Source: DAOUFU01 sp034429275 (GTDB lineage: Bacteria; Chloroflexota; Anaerolineae; Aggregatilineales; Aggregatilineaceae). From it: DNA of 62,650 nt. Location of the stretch: positions 1-62,650 of the forward strand of contig DAOUFU010000141.1 in assembly GCA_034429275.1 (NCBI GenBank), in the 5' to 3' direction. Below, one piece after another: positions 14,683 to 23,357 of the stretch (positions are counted from its first letter, which is position 1; each line of letters opens with the position of its first letter). The notes under the pieces were generated by a model. It was not told the DNA's origin. It searched no databases and saw only the letters and a program-made list of their open reading frames with translations. The position numbers and the translations under genes are program-made.

Positions 14683-14894
14683 GGACATTTCCTCACCCAC
14701 AAACCAAACGGTCCGATTCGAATGCCTTTTCCTTGTCCGGGTGAAGTATAGCCATAGCGGAGAGTCACGTCAAGCACGCTGAAAGCGCGAGAACACCCGT
14801 TTATCAGGTGGCAAAACCCCTGCATCCAGCGTACACTCAATTTCAACCTTGACATGGTTAGCTCAGGATCGTTCGCCCTTTTGGAGACTTTTGC

Positions 14895-15431
14895 ATGAGA
14901 CGTATCTTTCTCTGGCTGGGCCGCCAATTGAGACAGCGACTTTTGAGCGCCATGTTGTTCTTCGCCAGCCGCAGAGCAATTAATACGATCCTGCGCCAGG
15001 GAGGACGTTCGGCAGTAGATTCCACATTAGGCGCGGCTATCGATGCGGTGCCCCTGGTGGGCCAGCAGTCATACACCCAGGTGTTCAAGGTCACTCCCCC
15101 ACTCACCGTATACGTGCGCGCCAGTCACTGTCGCGTTACAGTACGCCGCACCACCGAGCCCAAAGTCACTCTGGAGACCAGCACAGCGCGCACATTTGGA
15201 CTGGAACTGGCCGCCGAACAGGACGAAGCAGGGATTTATATCATCGCCCGCAGGAAGAATATCGTCGGCCAGATCGCGCGCGTGGAATTTGGCCTCACCG
15301 TGCCTCAGGACTGTTTTTTGGCATTTAATCTGACCCCCGGTGATGTCCTTTTGCAAGACGTGGACGGCCTGCTCGATCTGCCCCCATCCTCAAATAGTGA
15401 TGGGCCGCAACCTTCGCCCAATCGGTCCTGA
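14895..15431 (+). CDS. Hypothetical protein with DUF4097-like beta domain
   Basis: A 178-residue protein of uncertain family. Residues 1-60 are basic and partly hydrophobic (SAMLFFASRRAI) but not a clear transmembrane helix. Residues 63-160 show alternating strands (FKVTPPLTVYVRA, VTLETST, GIYIIARRK, VEFGLTVPQDCFLAFNLTPGDVLLQDVDG) like the repetitive beta-helix of DUF4097/YvlB-type putative adhesins. The C-terminal 15 residues are Ser/Pro-rich. It precedes topA by 128 bp on the same strand with a separate promoter between them. The fold similarity is an impression from the VP...-G-DV-DV-G pattern. Confidence 0.65.
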   Translation: MRRIFLWLGRQLRQRLLSAMLFFASRRAINTILRQGGRSAVDSTLGAAIDAVPLVGQQSYTQVFKVTPPLTVYVRASHCRVTVRRTTEPKVTLETSTARTFGLELAAEQDEAGIYIIARRKNIVGQIARVEFGLTVPQDCFLAFNLTPGDVLLQDVDGLLDLPPSSNSDGPQPSPNRS

Positions 15432-15470
15432 TGCAAGTATGATCACGCAAGTACAATTCGAGACTCGGCC

Positions 15471-15499
15471 TTGTCAGCCTGCGTACATAGTGGTACCCT
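15471..15499 (+). promoter_or_regulatory. Candidate topA promoter
   Basis: TTGTCA (15471-15476), 17 bp spacer, TACCCT (15494-15499). The -35 is good and the -10 mediocre. The predicted leader is about 55 nt. Confidence 0.4.
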
Positions 15500-15559
15500 T
15501 CGCACGATTTCCGGCTGTTCAGCCGTGTTGGTCCCATTGGCTAGTGTCCAGGTGATGCC

Positions 15560-18157
15560 GTGAGCAAACTTGTCATCGTCGAATCCCCAACCAAAGCGCG
15601 CACCATCGGCAGCTTTTTGCCTTCAGGGTATCGGGTCGAAGCCAGCATGGGCCATGTCCGCGATCTGCCCGCTTCGGCCAGTGAGATTCCAGCCAGGGTG
15701 AAAGACGAGGAATGGTCGCGTCTGGGAGTCAATGTTGACGCGGGCTTCGAGCCGCTCTACGTCGTCCCCAAAGACAAGAAGAAAGTGGTCAAGGAACTCA
15801 CCCAGGCGCTCAAAGATGCTGAAGAACTGCTGCTGGCCACCGACGAAGACCGCGAAGGCGAAAGCATCGCCTGGCATCTGACCCAGGTGCTCAAACCCAA
15901 AGTCCCCGTGCGGCGTATGGTCTTCCACGAAATCACCCGTGAGGCCATTGAGGAAGCCCTGGCCAACTGCCGCCCTATCGACGAAAGACTGGTCTCAGCG
16001 CAGGAGACTCGCCGGATTCTGGACCGGCTGGTGGGCTATACCGTCTCTCCTTTGTTGTGGAAAAAGATCAAACCCAAGCTCTCTGCCGGGCGAGTTCAGT
16101 CCGCAGCAGTACGCTTGCTGGTCATACGCGAGCAACAGCGGCGATCTTTCAAATCCGGTGCCTATTGGGACCTCAAAGCCACGCTCGAAAAACAGCGGGA
16201 GCGCTTCCCGGCTCAGCTCGTTACGGTTGGCGGAGTGCGAATTGCGACAGGCAAAGATTTCGACGAGACCACCGGCCAGTTGCTCCCCGGCAAAGACGTG
16301 CTGCTGCTTGGCGAGAAGGAAGCCAAGGCCCTCGCGACCCGGCTGGATGACGGCACCTGGAAAGTCAGCGAAGTCAACGAGCGCGACCAGACCCGCACGC
16401 CTGCCCCGCCGTTTACCACCTCGACTCTTCAGCAAGAGGCGAACCGAAAGCTGGGGTTTGCAGCGCGGCAGACCATGCAGGTCGCCCAGCGTCTCTACGA
16501 GAGCGGTCTCATCACTTACATGCGTACTGACTCGGTTCATCTGGCCGAGCCGGCCCTCGATACGATACGCGAGCGAGTCAAAGACAAATACGGGGCCGAT
16601 TATCTCAGCCCTGCCCCACGCCAATACACGACGACCACCAAAGGCGCACAGGAAGCCCACGAAGCCATCCGGCCCGCTGGTCACCAAATGCCCACTGCCG
16701 ATGAATTGGGTCTGTCCGGTCCAGAATATCAACTCTACGATCTGATCTGGAAGCGCACGATCGCCACCCAGATGGCCGATGCCCGGCTTCGCCTGAGCAC
16801 AGTCACCATCCAGGTAAAAGATGCCGAATTTCGCGCTTCGGGTAGGCGGATCGTTTTCCCCGGGTTTTTCCGCGCGTATGTCGAAGGGGCCGACGATCCA
16901 GATGCCGCCCTTGACGATCAGGAAGCCCTTCTGCCACCGCTCACAGTTGGTGAGGTCGTGACGTGTGCCGCGCTTGAGCCGGTCAAACACGAAACCGTTC
17001 CCCCTGCGCGTTACAACGATGCCACGCTGGTCCGCGCATTGGAGAGTGAGGGTATCGGGCGTCCCAGCACCTATGCCACCATCATCAGCACCATTCAGGA
17101 TCGCGGCTATGTGATGAAGTCGGGCAAACAGCTGATCCCTACCTTCACAGCGTTCGCGGTCAATCAGCTACTGGAACAGCATTTCCCGAATCTGGTCGAT
17201 ATGGAATTCACGGCCCAGATGGAGCGTGTGCTCGACGAGATTGCCGAGGGTCGCCAGCAGAGTCAGCCCTATCTGCAATCGTTTTTCCTGGGCAGCGATG
17301 GGTTGGATCGGCAAGTCAGGGCCAAAGCCGAAGCCATCGATCCACGCGATCTATACGCATTGTCCCTTGACAAAATCGGCGCAAAGGTTCGCGTCGGGCG
17401 ATATGGAGCTTATCTCGAACAAAATGGGGGAGATACGGAGCCGTTGCGGGTCTCGCTACCCGACACCATGCCTCCCGCCGATCTTGATGATGATGAGGCG
17501 ATGCGCCTGCTGCACCAAAAGGTACATGGCCCCACGCCGCTCGGCTATCATCCCCAAACCCACGAGCCGATCTATGTCCTGGTCGGCCCCTATGGCCCCT
17601 ATGTACAGCTTGGTGATAATGGCGGCAATGGCGAAAATGGCCAGAACGGCAGCAGCGGCACCAAACCCCCGCGTGTTTCGCTGCCCAAGGGGATGCAGCC
17701 CGATCGTCTCACACTCAGTCAAGCGTTAGGCTTGTTGGAACTGCCCCGTAAGTTGGGTAAACACCCTGTCACCGGCTTGATGGTCGACGCTGGGATCGGG
17801 CGCTTTGGCCCCTATGTCCGGCACGACGGCGTCTATCGCTCGCTGCCCAAAACGGACGACGTGCTCACCATCACGCTCGAACGGGCGGTGGAACTGCTCG
17901 CCCAAGAGAAAAACGCGCGCCGCAAAACCGTCGCGCTGCGCGACCTGGGCACACACCCCGAAAGCGGCGAGCCAATCGCCGTCTTCGATGGGCGTTACGG
18001 CCCCTTCGTCAAGTGCGGCAAGATCAACGCTTCTCTGCCCAAAGAGATGGCTGTCGAAACCCTCACCCTGGCCCAGGCCCTCGATCTGCTCGCCAAGAAA
18101 CAAGAGCAGAAACCTTCCACCAAAGGCAAAGGGCGCAAGAAAACCAAGACTGACTGA
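15560..18157 (+). CDS. topA: DNA topoisomerase I
   Basis: An 865-residue type IA topoisomerase that relaxes negative supercoils. TOPRIM starts at KLVIVESPTKARTI with the acidic DEDREGE motif. The catalytic tyrosine is Tyr320 in GLITYMRTDS. The central domains include LSAGRVQSAAVRLL, EAHEAIRP and RYNDATLVRALESEGIGRPSTYA. The C-terminus has no zinc-finger cysteines; instead it has four 70-80-residue repeats, each with a (R/K)-x-G-x-(Y/F)-G-P-(Y/F)-V core and an LP-x-M-x-x-(D/E)-x-L-T motif, as in topA of several non-proteobacterial phyla. A Gly/Asn-rich insert (DNGGNGENGQNGSSG) interrupts the second repeat. GTG is the start (AGGTGAT upstream). The enzyme is clear. Confidence 0.96.
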   Translation: MSKLVIVESPTKARTIGSFLPSGYRVEASMGHVRDLPASASEIPARVKDEEWSRLGVNVDAGFEPLYVVPKDKKKVVKELTQALKDAEELLLATDEDREGESIAWHLTQVLKPKVPVRRMVFHEITREAIEEALANCRPIDERLVSAQETRRILDRLVGYTVSPLLWKKIKPKLSAGRVQSAAVRLLVIREQQRRSFKSGAYWDLKATLEKQRERFPAQLVTVGGVRIATGKDFDETTGQLLPGKDVLLLGEKEAKALATRLDDGTWKVSEVNERDQTRTPAPPFTTSTLQQEANRKLGFAARQTMQVAQRLYESGLITYMRTDSVHLAEPALDTIRERVKDKYGADYLSPAPRQYTTTTKGAQEAHEAIRPAGHQMPTADELGLSGPEYQLYDLIWKRTIATQMADARLRLSTVTIQVKDAEFRASGRRIVFPGFFRAYVEGADDPDAALDDQEALLPPLTVGEVVTCAALEPVKHETVPPARYNDATLVRALESEGIGRPSTYATIISTIQDRGYVMKSGKQLIPTFTAFAVNQLLEQHFPNLVDMEFTAQMERVLDEIAEGRQQSQPYLQSFFLGSDGLDRQVRAKAEAIDPRDLYALSLDKIGAKVRVGRYGAYLEQNGGDTEPLRVSLPDTMPPADLDDDEAMRLLHQKVHGPTPLGYHPQTHEPIYVLVGPYGPYVQLGDNGGNGENGQNGSSGTKPPRVSLPKGMQPDRLTLSQALGLLELPRKLGKHPVTGLMVDAGIGRFGPYVRHDGVYRSLPKTDDVLTITLERAVELLAQEKNARRKTVALRDLGTHPESGEPIAVFDGRYGPFVKCGKINASLPKEMAVETLTLAQALDLLAKKQEQKPSTKGKGRKKTKTD

Positions 18158-18163
18158 GGACGG

Positions 18164-18191
18164 TTGTTCGCGGCAGGTAAAGGAGTATAAT
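18164..18191 (+). promoter_or_regulatory. Promoter of the cyclase pair
   Basis: TTGTTC (18164-18169), 16 bp spacer, perfect TATAAT (18186-18191). A 10-bp palindrome TGTCTAGACA (18203-18212) lies just downstream, within the expected transcript start, and may be an operator. Confidence 0.5.
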
Positions 18192-18239
18192 GACCCTTGA
18201 CCTGTCTAGACAATCGGGGTCTAAAGATAAGCGGTGGGT

Positions 18240-20000
18240 ATGGTTGATCGTGCCAGCAGTTTTAACCCCCAGGCCGAAGTACTGCGGCTGAGCCGGGCCA
18301 TCGCGGAACTGACCGACGCGCTGCGTGCTCAACGCGACGTTCTGCGTCAGCGCGGCATGAGTCTTCCCCCTGGTGCGCTGACCACCATGGCTGAAATCTA
18401 CCAGCAGCTTGATCAAATCGCCGGCCAGTTCGCGGGCGAGAACGTTGAACTGAACCAGCTTCGGGCTTTGGCGCAAACCGGCGCTTTGATCAACTCTTCG
18501 CTGGATATTGATACCGTCCTCAACGAGGTAATGGATACGGTCATCAGCCTGACAGGAGCCGAGCGCGGCTATATCGTGCTGCGCGATGAGCAGACTGGCG
18601 AGATGCAGTTCCGTATCGCCCGCAACCTCGATCGCGAGACGATCACAAAAGGGAGCTTCATCGTCAGTCGGACAATCGTTGAAGAAGTTGCGCGCACCGG
18701 TGAGCCGGTGGTGACGACCAACGCCCAATCCGATCCGCGGTTCAGCGGCCAGGAAAGCGTGATGATCCACGCGCTGCGCTCAATCCTGTGTGTGCCGCTC
18801 GTTGTCCGTGGCACCATTACCGGCGTGGTCTATGCAGACAACCGCATCCGTGACGGGTTGTTTGGCGATCAAGAGCTTTCGCTTTTGCTCACCTTTGCCA
18901 ATCAGGCCGCCATTGCCATCGAGAATGCCCGCCTGTTCAAGCATGTCCAGTCCACCCTCGCCGAAGTCACCGAGACCAAAGAACTGATCGATAACATTTT
19001 CGCTTCTATCGCCAGCGGAGTTATCACGACCGATGTTGAGGAAACGGTAACCACCTACAACGCCGCTGCCACCCGCATCCTGGCGACCGACTCAACTGCT
19101 GTGCTCGGCTACCGCTTGAGTACCTGCCTCCCGGTGATTTATCACCATGTCCGCGATCTGATCTCGCTTGTGATGCAGCAGAATCATCAGCACATCATGG
19201 AAATTGCACCGGAGGGTCCCACCCGTGGCCCCACTAACCTCAATTTGATCCTGACTCCGCTCAAAAACAACGACGTGACCGAAGGCATGGCCATTGTGGT
19301 TGACGATCTGACCGAGATCAAGCAGCGCGACGCTACGCTCGATGTCGTGCGTCGCTATCTGCCACCTGCCATGGTAGACAACATTCAGAACCTCGATGGT
19401 TTGGGATTGGGGGGTGAACGCCGCCATATCACCACCCTGTTTGTGGAGACTCGCCCCTTCTCGTCCTTTGCGCCCAACCTCAACCCCCAGGAAATGATGG
19501 AGTTCCTCAACCTCTATCTCACCCGAAGCGCCGAAGCGATCCACATGTACAACGGCGTAATCGACAAGTTTATGGGGAACGAGATCATGGTGTTGTTCAA
19601 TACGCAGCTTAACCCCAGCGATGACCATGCCTGGCTGGCTGTACAGGCAGCGTTGCGCATCGCCGAAAACCTGCTTACTTTGACCACCGAGTTAGGTGAG
19701 CCACCTGTACCATTTCACAGGCTCGGCATCCATACCGGGATCGCGACATTGGGCAACGTGGGCAGCTCGTACCGCCGCGAGTTCACTGCCATCGGGGACT
19801 CGGTCAACCTGGCCAAGCGCCTGCAAGAAAATGCCGCCCCTGGTGAAATCATCATCAGTCGCGACACCTTTGAGCACTGCCAGGATGAAATCACCAATCC
19901 GGCGCATCGCATCCGAATTCTTGAACGCCCCAGCTTGCAGGTCAAAGGACGTCGTCAGGTCGCGCAAATTTTCGCAATCCAGCGCAGTTTTGGGGCATAG
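18240..20000 (+). CDS. GAF-PAS-class III nucleotidyl cyclase, C2-like (metal site lost)
   Basis: A 586-residue protein. It has an N-terminal coiled coil (10-75), a GAF domain (about 90-230, with ERGYIVL and GVVYADNR), a PAS-like domain (about 245-360), and a class III cyclase domain (about 375-575). In the cyclase, the two metal-binding Asp positions are Glu403 (FVETRPFSS) and Asn447 (KFMGNE), while the transition-state residues Asn523 and Arg527 (SVNLAKR) remain. This is the residue set of mammalian C2 domains. ATG 18240 is used because it lines up with the next gene's start; GTG 18234 is possible. The next gene, a paralogue, begins 6 bp downstream and has the opposite defects, so a heterodimer is likely. 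Confidence 0.9.
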   Translation: MVDRASSFNPQAEVLRLSRAIAELTDALRAQRDVLRQRGMSLPPGALTTMAEIYQQLDQIAGQFAGENVELNQLRALAQTGALINSSLDIDTVLNEVMDTVISLTGAERGYIVLRDEQTGEMQFRIARNLDRETITKGSFIVSRTIVEEVARTGEPVVTTNAQSDPRFSGQESVMIHALRSILCVPLVVRGTITGVVYADNRIRDGLFGDQELSLLLTFANQAAIAIENARLFKHVQSTLAEVTETKELIDNIFASIASGVITTDVEETVTTYNAAATRILATDSTAVLGYRLSTCLPVIYHHVRDLISLVMQQNHQHIMEIAPEGPTRGPTNLNLILTPLKNNDVTEGMAIVVDDLTEIKQRDATLDVVRRYLPPAMVDNIQNLDGLGLGGERRHITTLFVETRPFSSFAPNLNPQEMMEFLNLYLTRSAEAIHMYNGVIDKFMGNEIMVLFNTQLNPSDDHAWLAVQAALRIAENLLTLTTELGEPPVPFHRLGIHTGIATLGNVGSSYRREFTAIGDSVNLAKRLQENAAPGEIIISRDTFEHCQDEITNPAHRIRILERPSLQVKGRRQVAQIFAIQRSFGA

Positions 20001-20006
20001 CACGCC

Positions 20007-21743
20007 ATGTCGACTGCCAGGTTTCCCACCTCTCACGCCCAACTTCAGCAGCTCAGTCAGCAGCTCCGCGAACTGGAACACGCGCTGCGCACTCAACACG
20101 ACATACTCAAGCGGCGCGGTATGGGACTGCCCGTTGGCCTGCTCGAACAACTGCACTCGGTTCAGGCTGACCTGGATCAACTGGCCCACCGTCTGATCGG
20201 GGATGATGCGGAGCTGGATCAGCTTCGGGCGATGGCGCAGACCCTCCGGCTGATCAATTCGTCGCTAGAGCCGGACGAGGTATTGAACGAAGTGATGGAT
20301 ACGGCCATTGCGTTCACCGGGGCCGAGCGTGGCTACATCATGCTTTATTCCTCGCGGACTGGCGAGTTGGAATTTCGGGTCGCCCGTGACAGCCAGCGCC
20401 AGACCATTCAGGACGAACATTTCACCGTCAGCAACACTATCGTCGCCCAAGTCGCGGCAACCGGTCAGCCGGTTGTCGCACGTGATGCCATGCTCGATTC
20501 GTTTTACGGCACAAAGGACAGCATCGTATTCCACGCCCCTCGTTCGGTGATCTGCGTGCCGTTGATCTTCAAGGACCGCATCACCGGCGCGCTCTATGCC
20601 GACAATCGCCGGGTTCCCAACCTGTTTGGCGACGCTGAACTCTCTCTGCTGATGGCATTCGCCAACCAGGCCGCCATCGCCATCGAAAACGCGCGCCTGT
20701 TCGAGCGCGCCCGCCGGGCTTTGGCCGAGATCACCGAGATGAAAGACCTGCTGAACAACGTGCTCGCCTCCATCGCCAGCGCAGTGATCACCACCGATAA
20801 TCACCACACCATCGTCACCTACAACAAGGCGGCGGAGCGTATCCTCGGCACACCCCAGGCCGAAGCACTGGGCCAGCGCCTGGATAATCTTCTGCCCGAT
20901 GTCTTCACCACGTTTTCCGATACGGTCCAAACGGTGCGCCTCTACGATCGCCAGCAAGTCCTCGAATTGGAGCCGGTGCTGCCGGGCCGAGGCGCAGTGA
21001 ACCTCAACGTGAAATTGACGCCGCTCAAAGATGCCCGCGGCCTGACCTATGGCATGGCCGTTGTGATCGATGATCTGACCGAAATCAAAAAGCGTGATGC
21101 AACGCTGAATGTCGTCCGCACCTACCTGCCCCCCAGCCTGGTGCGCAACATCGAGAGCATCGACAGCCTGGGCCTGAGCGGTGATGAACGCGAGATTTCA
21201 GTGCTTTTCGCCGATGTACGCGGCTTTACTACCTTTAGCGAGCAGCTCGCGCCTGAACAGATCATGGAGATCATCAGCCGCTATCTTACGGTCAGCACTG
21301 ACGCCATCCAGTTGTTTGACGGCATTATCGACAAGTACATGGGCGACGCGGTGGTTGGCCTGTTTAATACGCAACTCAATCCACAACAAGATCATGCTGT
21401 ACGCGCGGTACGAGCTGCTTTGGCCATGGCCTATGACATTGGAGCCTTTCACGAAGTACTGCCGCCAGAACAACGCCTGTTTTATGGCATCGGTGTGGAT
21501 ACCGGTACAGCGATGTTGGGCAATGTCGGCAGCCCCAGCCGCAAGGAATTCACGGCCATCGGCAGACCCTTTAATTTCGCCAAGCTGTTGCAAGAAAACG
21601 CCCTCGCTGGCGAGATCATCATCAGCGCTAATACCCTTCAGCAGGTCCAGGATATCTTCACTGTAGAAGCATTGGAGCCGCGCAAAGTCAAGGGGTACTC
21701 CGATTTTACCGTCATGTACCGCGTCACCGGCGTCCGGCGATAA
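20007..21743 (+). CDS. GAF-PAS-class III nucleotidyl cyclase, C1-like (Arg lost)
   Basis: A 578-residue paralogue of the upstream gene with the same coiled coil, GAF (about 90-230), PAS (about 245-360) and class III cyclase (about 375-575) order; numbering is collinear. Both metal Asp residues are present (Asp403 in FADVRGFTTF and Asp447 in KYMGDAV). The catalytic Arg is Leu527 and the usual Asp of IGD is Arg520 (AIGRPFNFAKLL); Asn523 is kept. A homodimer would lack the Arg at every active site, while pairing with the upstream protein could rebuild one full site, as in mammalian C1/C2. The product would be cAMP or cGMP, judged only from the family. GAF and PAS imply control by a small ligand or redox signal. 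Confidence 0.9.
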   Translation: MSTARFPTSHAQLQQLSQQLRELEHALRTQHDILKRRGMGLPVGLLEQLHSVQADLDQLAHRLIGDDAELDQLRAMAQTLRLINSSLEPDEVLNEVMDTAIAFTGAERGYIMLYSSRTGELEFRVARDSQRQTIQDEHFTVSNTIVAQVAATGQPVVARDAMLDSFYGTKDSIVFHAPRSVICVPLIFKDRITGALYADNRRVPNLFGDAELSLLMAFANQAAIAIENARLFERARRALAEITEMKDLLNNVLASIASAVITTDNHHTIVTYNKAAERILGTPQAEALGQRLDNLLPDVFTTFSDTVQTVRLYDRQQVLELEPVLPGRGAVNLNVKLTPLKDARGLTYGMAVVIDDLTEIKKRDATLNVVRTYLPPSLVRNIESIDSLGLSGDEREISVLFADVRGFTTFSEQLAPEQIMEIISRYLTVSTDAIQLFDGIIDKYMGDAVVGLFNTQLNPQQDHAVRAVRAALAMAYDIGAFHEVLPPEQRLFYGIGVDTGTAMLGNVGSPSRKEFTAIGRPFNFAKLLQENALAGEIIISANTLQQVQDIFTVEALEPRKVKGYSDFTVMYRVTGVRR

Positions 21744-21780
21744 CGACTGGTTGGAATCCGGGTTGTTCCAATTGTGACCC

Positions 21781-23232
21781 ATGTCTGATGTCTTATCGTT
21801 GCTGGCAATTTTGCTGGCTGGAAGTTATGCCCTGGCCGTCCTGATCACTGCCCTCTATTCGGGCAGCTTTTTTGTGTTGATTGCACTCTACCTGCGCCAA
21901 AGGCACCGCACTCCAACTGCCCCAGAGGTACCCGAAACCGACCTGCTTTCGGTTACGCTGCAACTACCAGTCTATAATGAGCGGCACGTGATCGAACGAT
22001 TGATCGATGCCGTCGGTACACTCGACTACCCGCGCGATCGGCTGGTGATCCAGGTACTGGACGATTCCACCGACGACACGACTGATCGCATTCGGCGCAA
22101 GGTCGCCGAATGGCGCACGCGCGGCCTCAATATTCAGCATCTGCGCCGCTCAACACGCGAAGGGTACAAGGCTGGAGCGCTGGCTTATGGTTTCGCACAG
22201 TGCCAGACCGATTGTGTCGGCTTGTTTGACGCCGATTTTGCCCCTGCGCCCGATTTTTTGCGGCGTGTCATGCCGCACTTTAATGCCGACCCGTCCCTTG
22301 CCCTGGTGCAAACTCGCGCCGCCCACTTCAACGCAGAGACTAACTGGCTCACTCGCGCGCAGACCCTGGCTATTGATCAGCATTTCGCCATCGAGCAGGT
22401 GGCGCGCAGCCGCAGCCAACTGCCGATGTCAATGAACGGAACCGGCGGAATCTGGCGGCGGGCGGTAATCGAAGACGCCGGGGGCTGGACCTTCGAGACC
22501 CTGACCGAAGATCTCGACCTGAGTTATCGCGCCTTTTTGCGTGGGTGGCGCTTTCGCTACATTGTCGATGTCGCCGTGCCTGGTGAAGTCCCACATCACC
22601 TGATGGCATACAAAATTCAGCAGGCGCGCTGGGCCAAAGGCTCCACCCAATGTCTGGTCAAGCACGCTGGCCCGCTGCTGCGCTCGAATCTCACTCTGCT
22701 GCAAAAAGTGATGGGACTGCTCCACCTCGGCCAGTATGCGATTCAGCCGGTCCTGCTGCTGATCTTTCTTTTCACCCCCCCCATGCTGCTCACCGGCCTG
22801 ATGCCATACATACCGCTGGGTCCTCTGGGCATGGCCGGACTCGCACCGCCGCTCATCCTGGCGATGGGTCAGATCGCGCTTTATCGCGATTGGCCCCGCA
22901 GAATTCTCTTTCTTCCCGTGCTCACCCTGCTGGGTATGGGCATGACTCTCAACAATTCGCGCGCGGTGCTCGAAGCCGTCACCCGGCGTGGAGAACACGT
23001 TTTTCGTCGTACACCGAAGTTTGACCTCCGGCGGGGTAGTGGTTCCCCCACGATGTTGCACTATGCCCTGCCGCGCAATTGGACCACTGCCGGCGAAGGC
23101 GTGCTCGCGGTTTACGCGCTCGCCGGCGTGATCATCGCTATCCCAAAAGCCCCGGCGATGGTATCCTATCTGGCGCTGTATGCGGTTGCCTTTGGCGCAC
23201 TGGCCGTTTGGGGATGGTGGCAAACACGCTGA
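21781..23232 (+). CDS. Membrane processive family 2 glycosyltransferase (cellulose synthase-like)
   Basis: A 483-residue GT2 enzyme. It has one or two N-terminal transmembrane helices (5-38), a cytoplasmic catalytic domain and four or so C-terminal helices (about 310-480). The hallmarks of processive beta-glycan synthases are present: LDDSTDD (93-99), the DAD motif (150-152), TED (242-244) as catalytic base region, and QQARW (280-284, the Q-x-x-R-W acceptor motif). The closest style is the glucomannan/mannan synthase-like bacterial group that uses nucleotide sugars. No PilZ domain or cellulose operon is present, so the product is unknown. It follows the cyclase pair by 38 bp on the same strand, and co-transcription is possible. 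Confidence 0.9.
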   Translation: MSDVLSLLAILLAGSYALAVLITALYSGSFFVLIALYLRQRHRTPTAPEVPETDLLSVTLQLPVYNERHVIERLIDAVGTLDYPRDRLVIQVLDDSTDDTTDRIRRKVAEWRTRGLNIQHLRRSTREGYKAGALAYGFAQCQTDCVGLFDADFAPAPDFLRRVMPHFNADPSLALVQTRAAHFNAETNWLTRAQTLAIDQHFAIEQVARSRSQLPMSMNGTGGIWRRAVIEDAGGWTFETLTEDLDLSYRAFLRGWRFRYIVDVAVPGEVPHHLMAYKIQQARWAKGSTQCLVKHAGPLLRSNLTLLQKVMGLLHLGQYAIQPVLLLIFLFTPPMLLTGLMPYIPLGPLGMAGLAPPLILAMGQIALYRDWPRRILFLPVLTLLGMGMTLNNSRAVLEAVTRRGEHVFRRTPKFDLRRGSGSPTMLHYALPRNWTTAGEGVLAVYALAGVIIAIPKAPAMVSYLALYAVAFGALAVWGWWQTR

Positions 23233-23357
23233 TCCCACCCCCGCTCCACCCGGCAACGTCTCTGGTCCGTCATCCCCGAAACCATCGGCGCAACTCCCCA
23301 ACGTGAAAAGTGTTTATAAAGATTGATGTATATCGCGCTCTCTATAGGAGGATTGAC

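Noticed and set aside
18240..21743. Linking the cyclases to a CBASS defence system because E1/E2/JAB-like genes are in the same window
   Set aside because: These are class III cyclases with GAF and PAS domains, not CD-NTases, and lie 8 kb away on the other strand with no effector.
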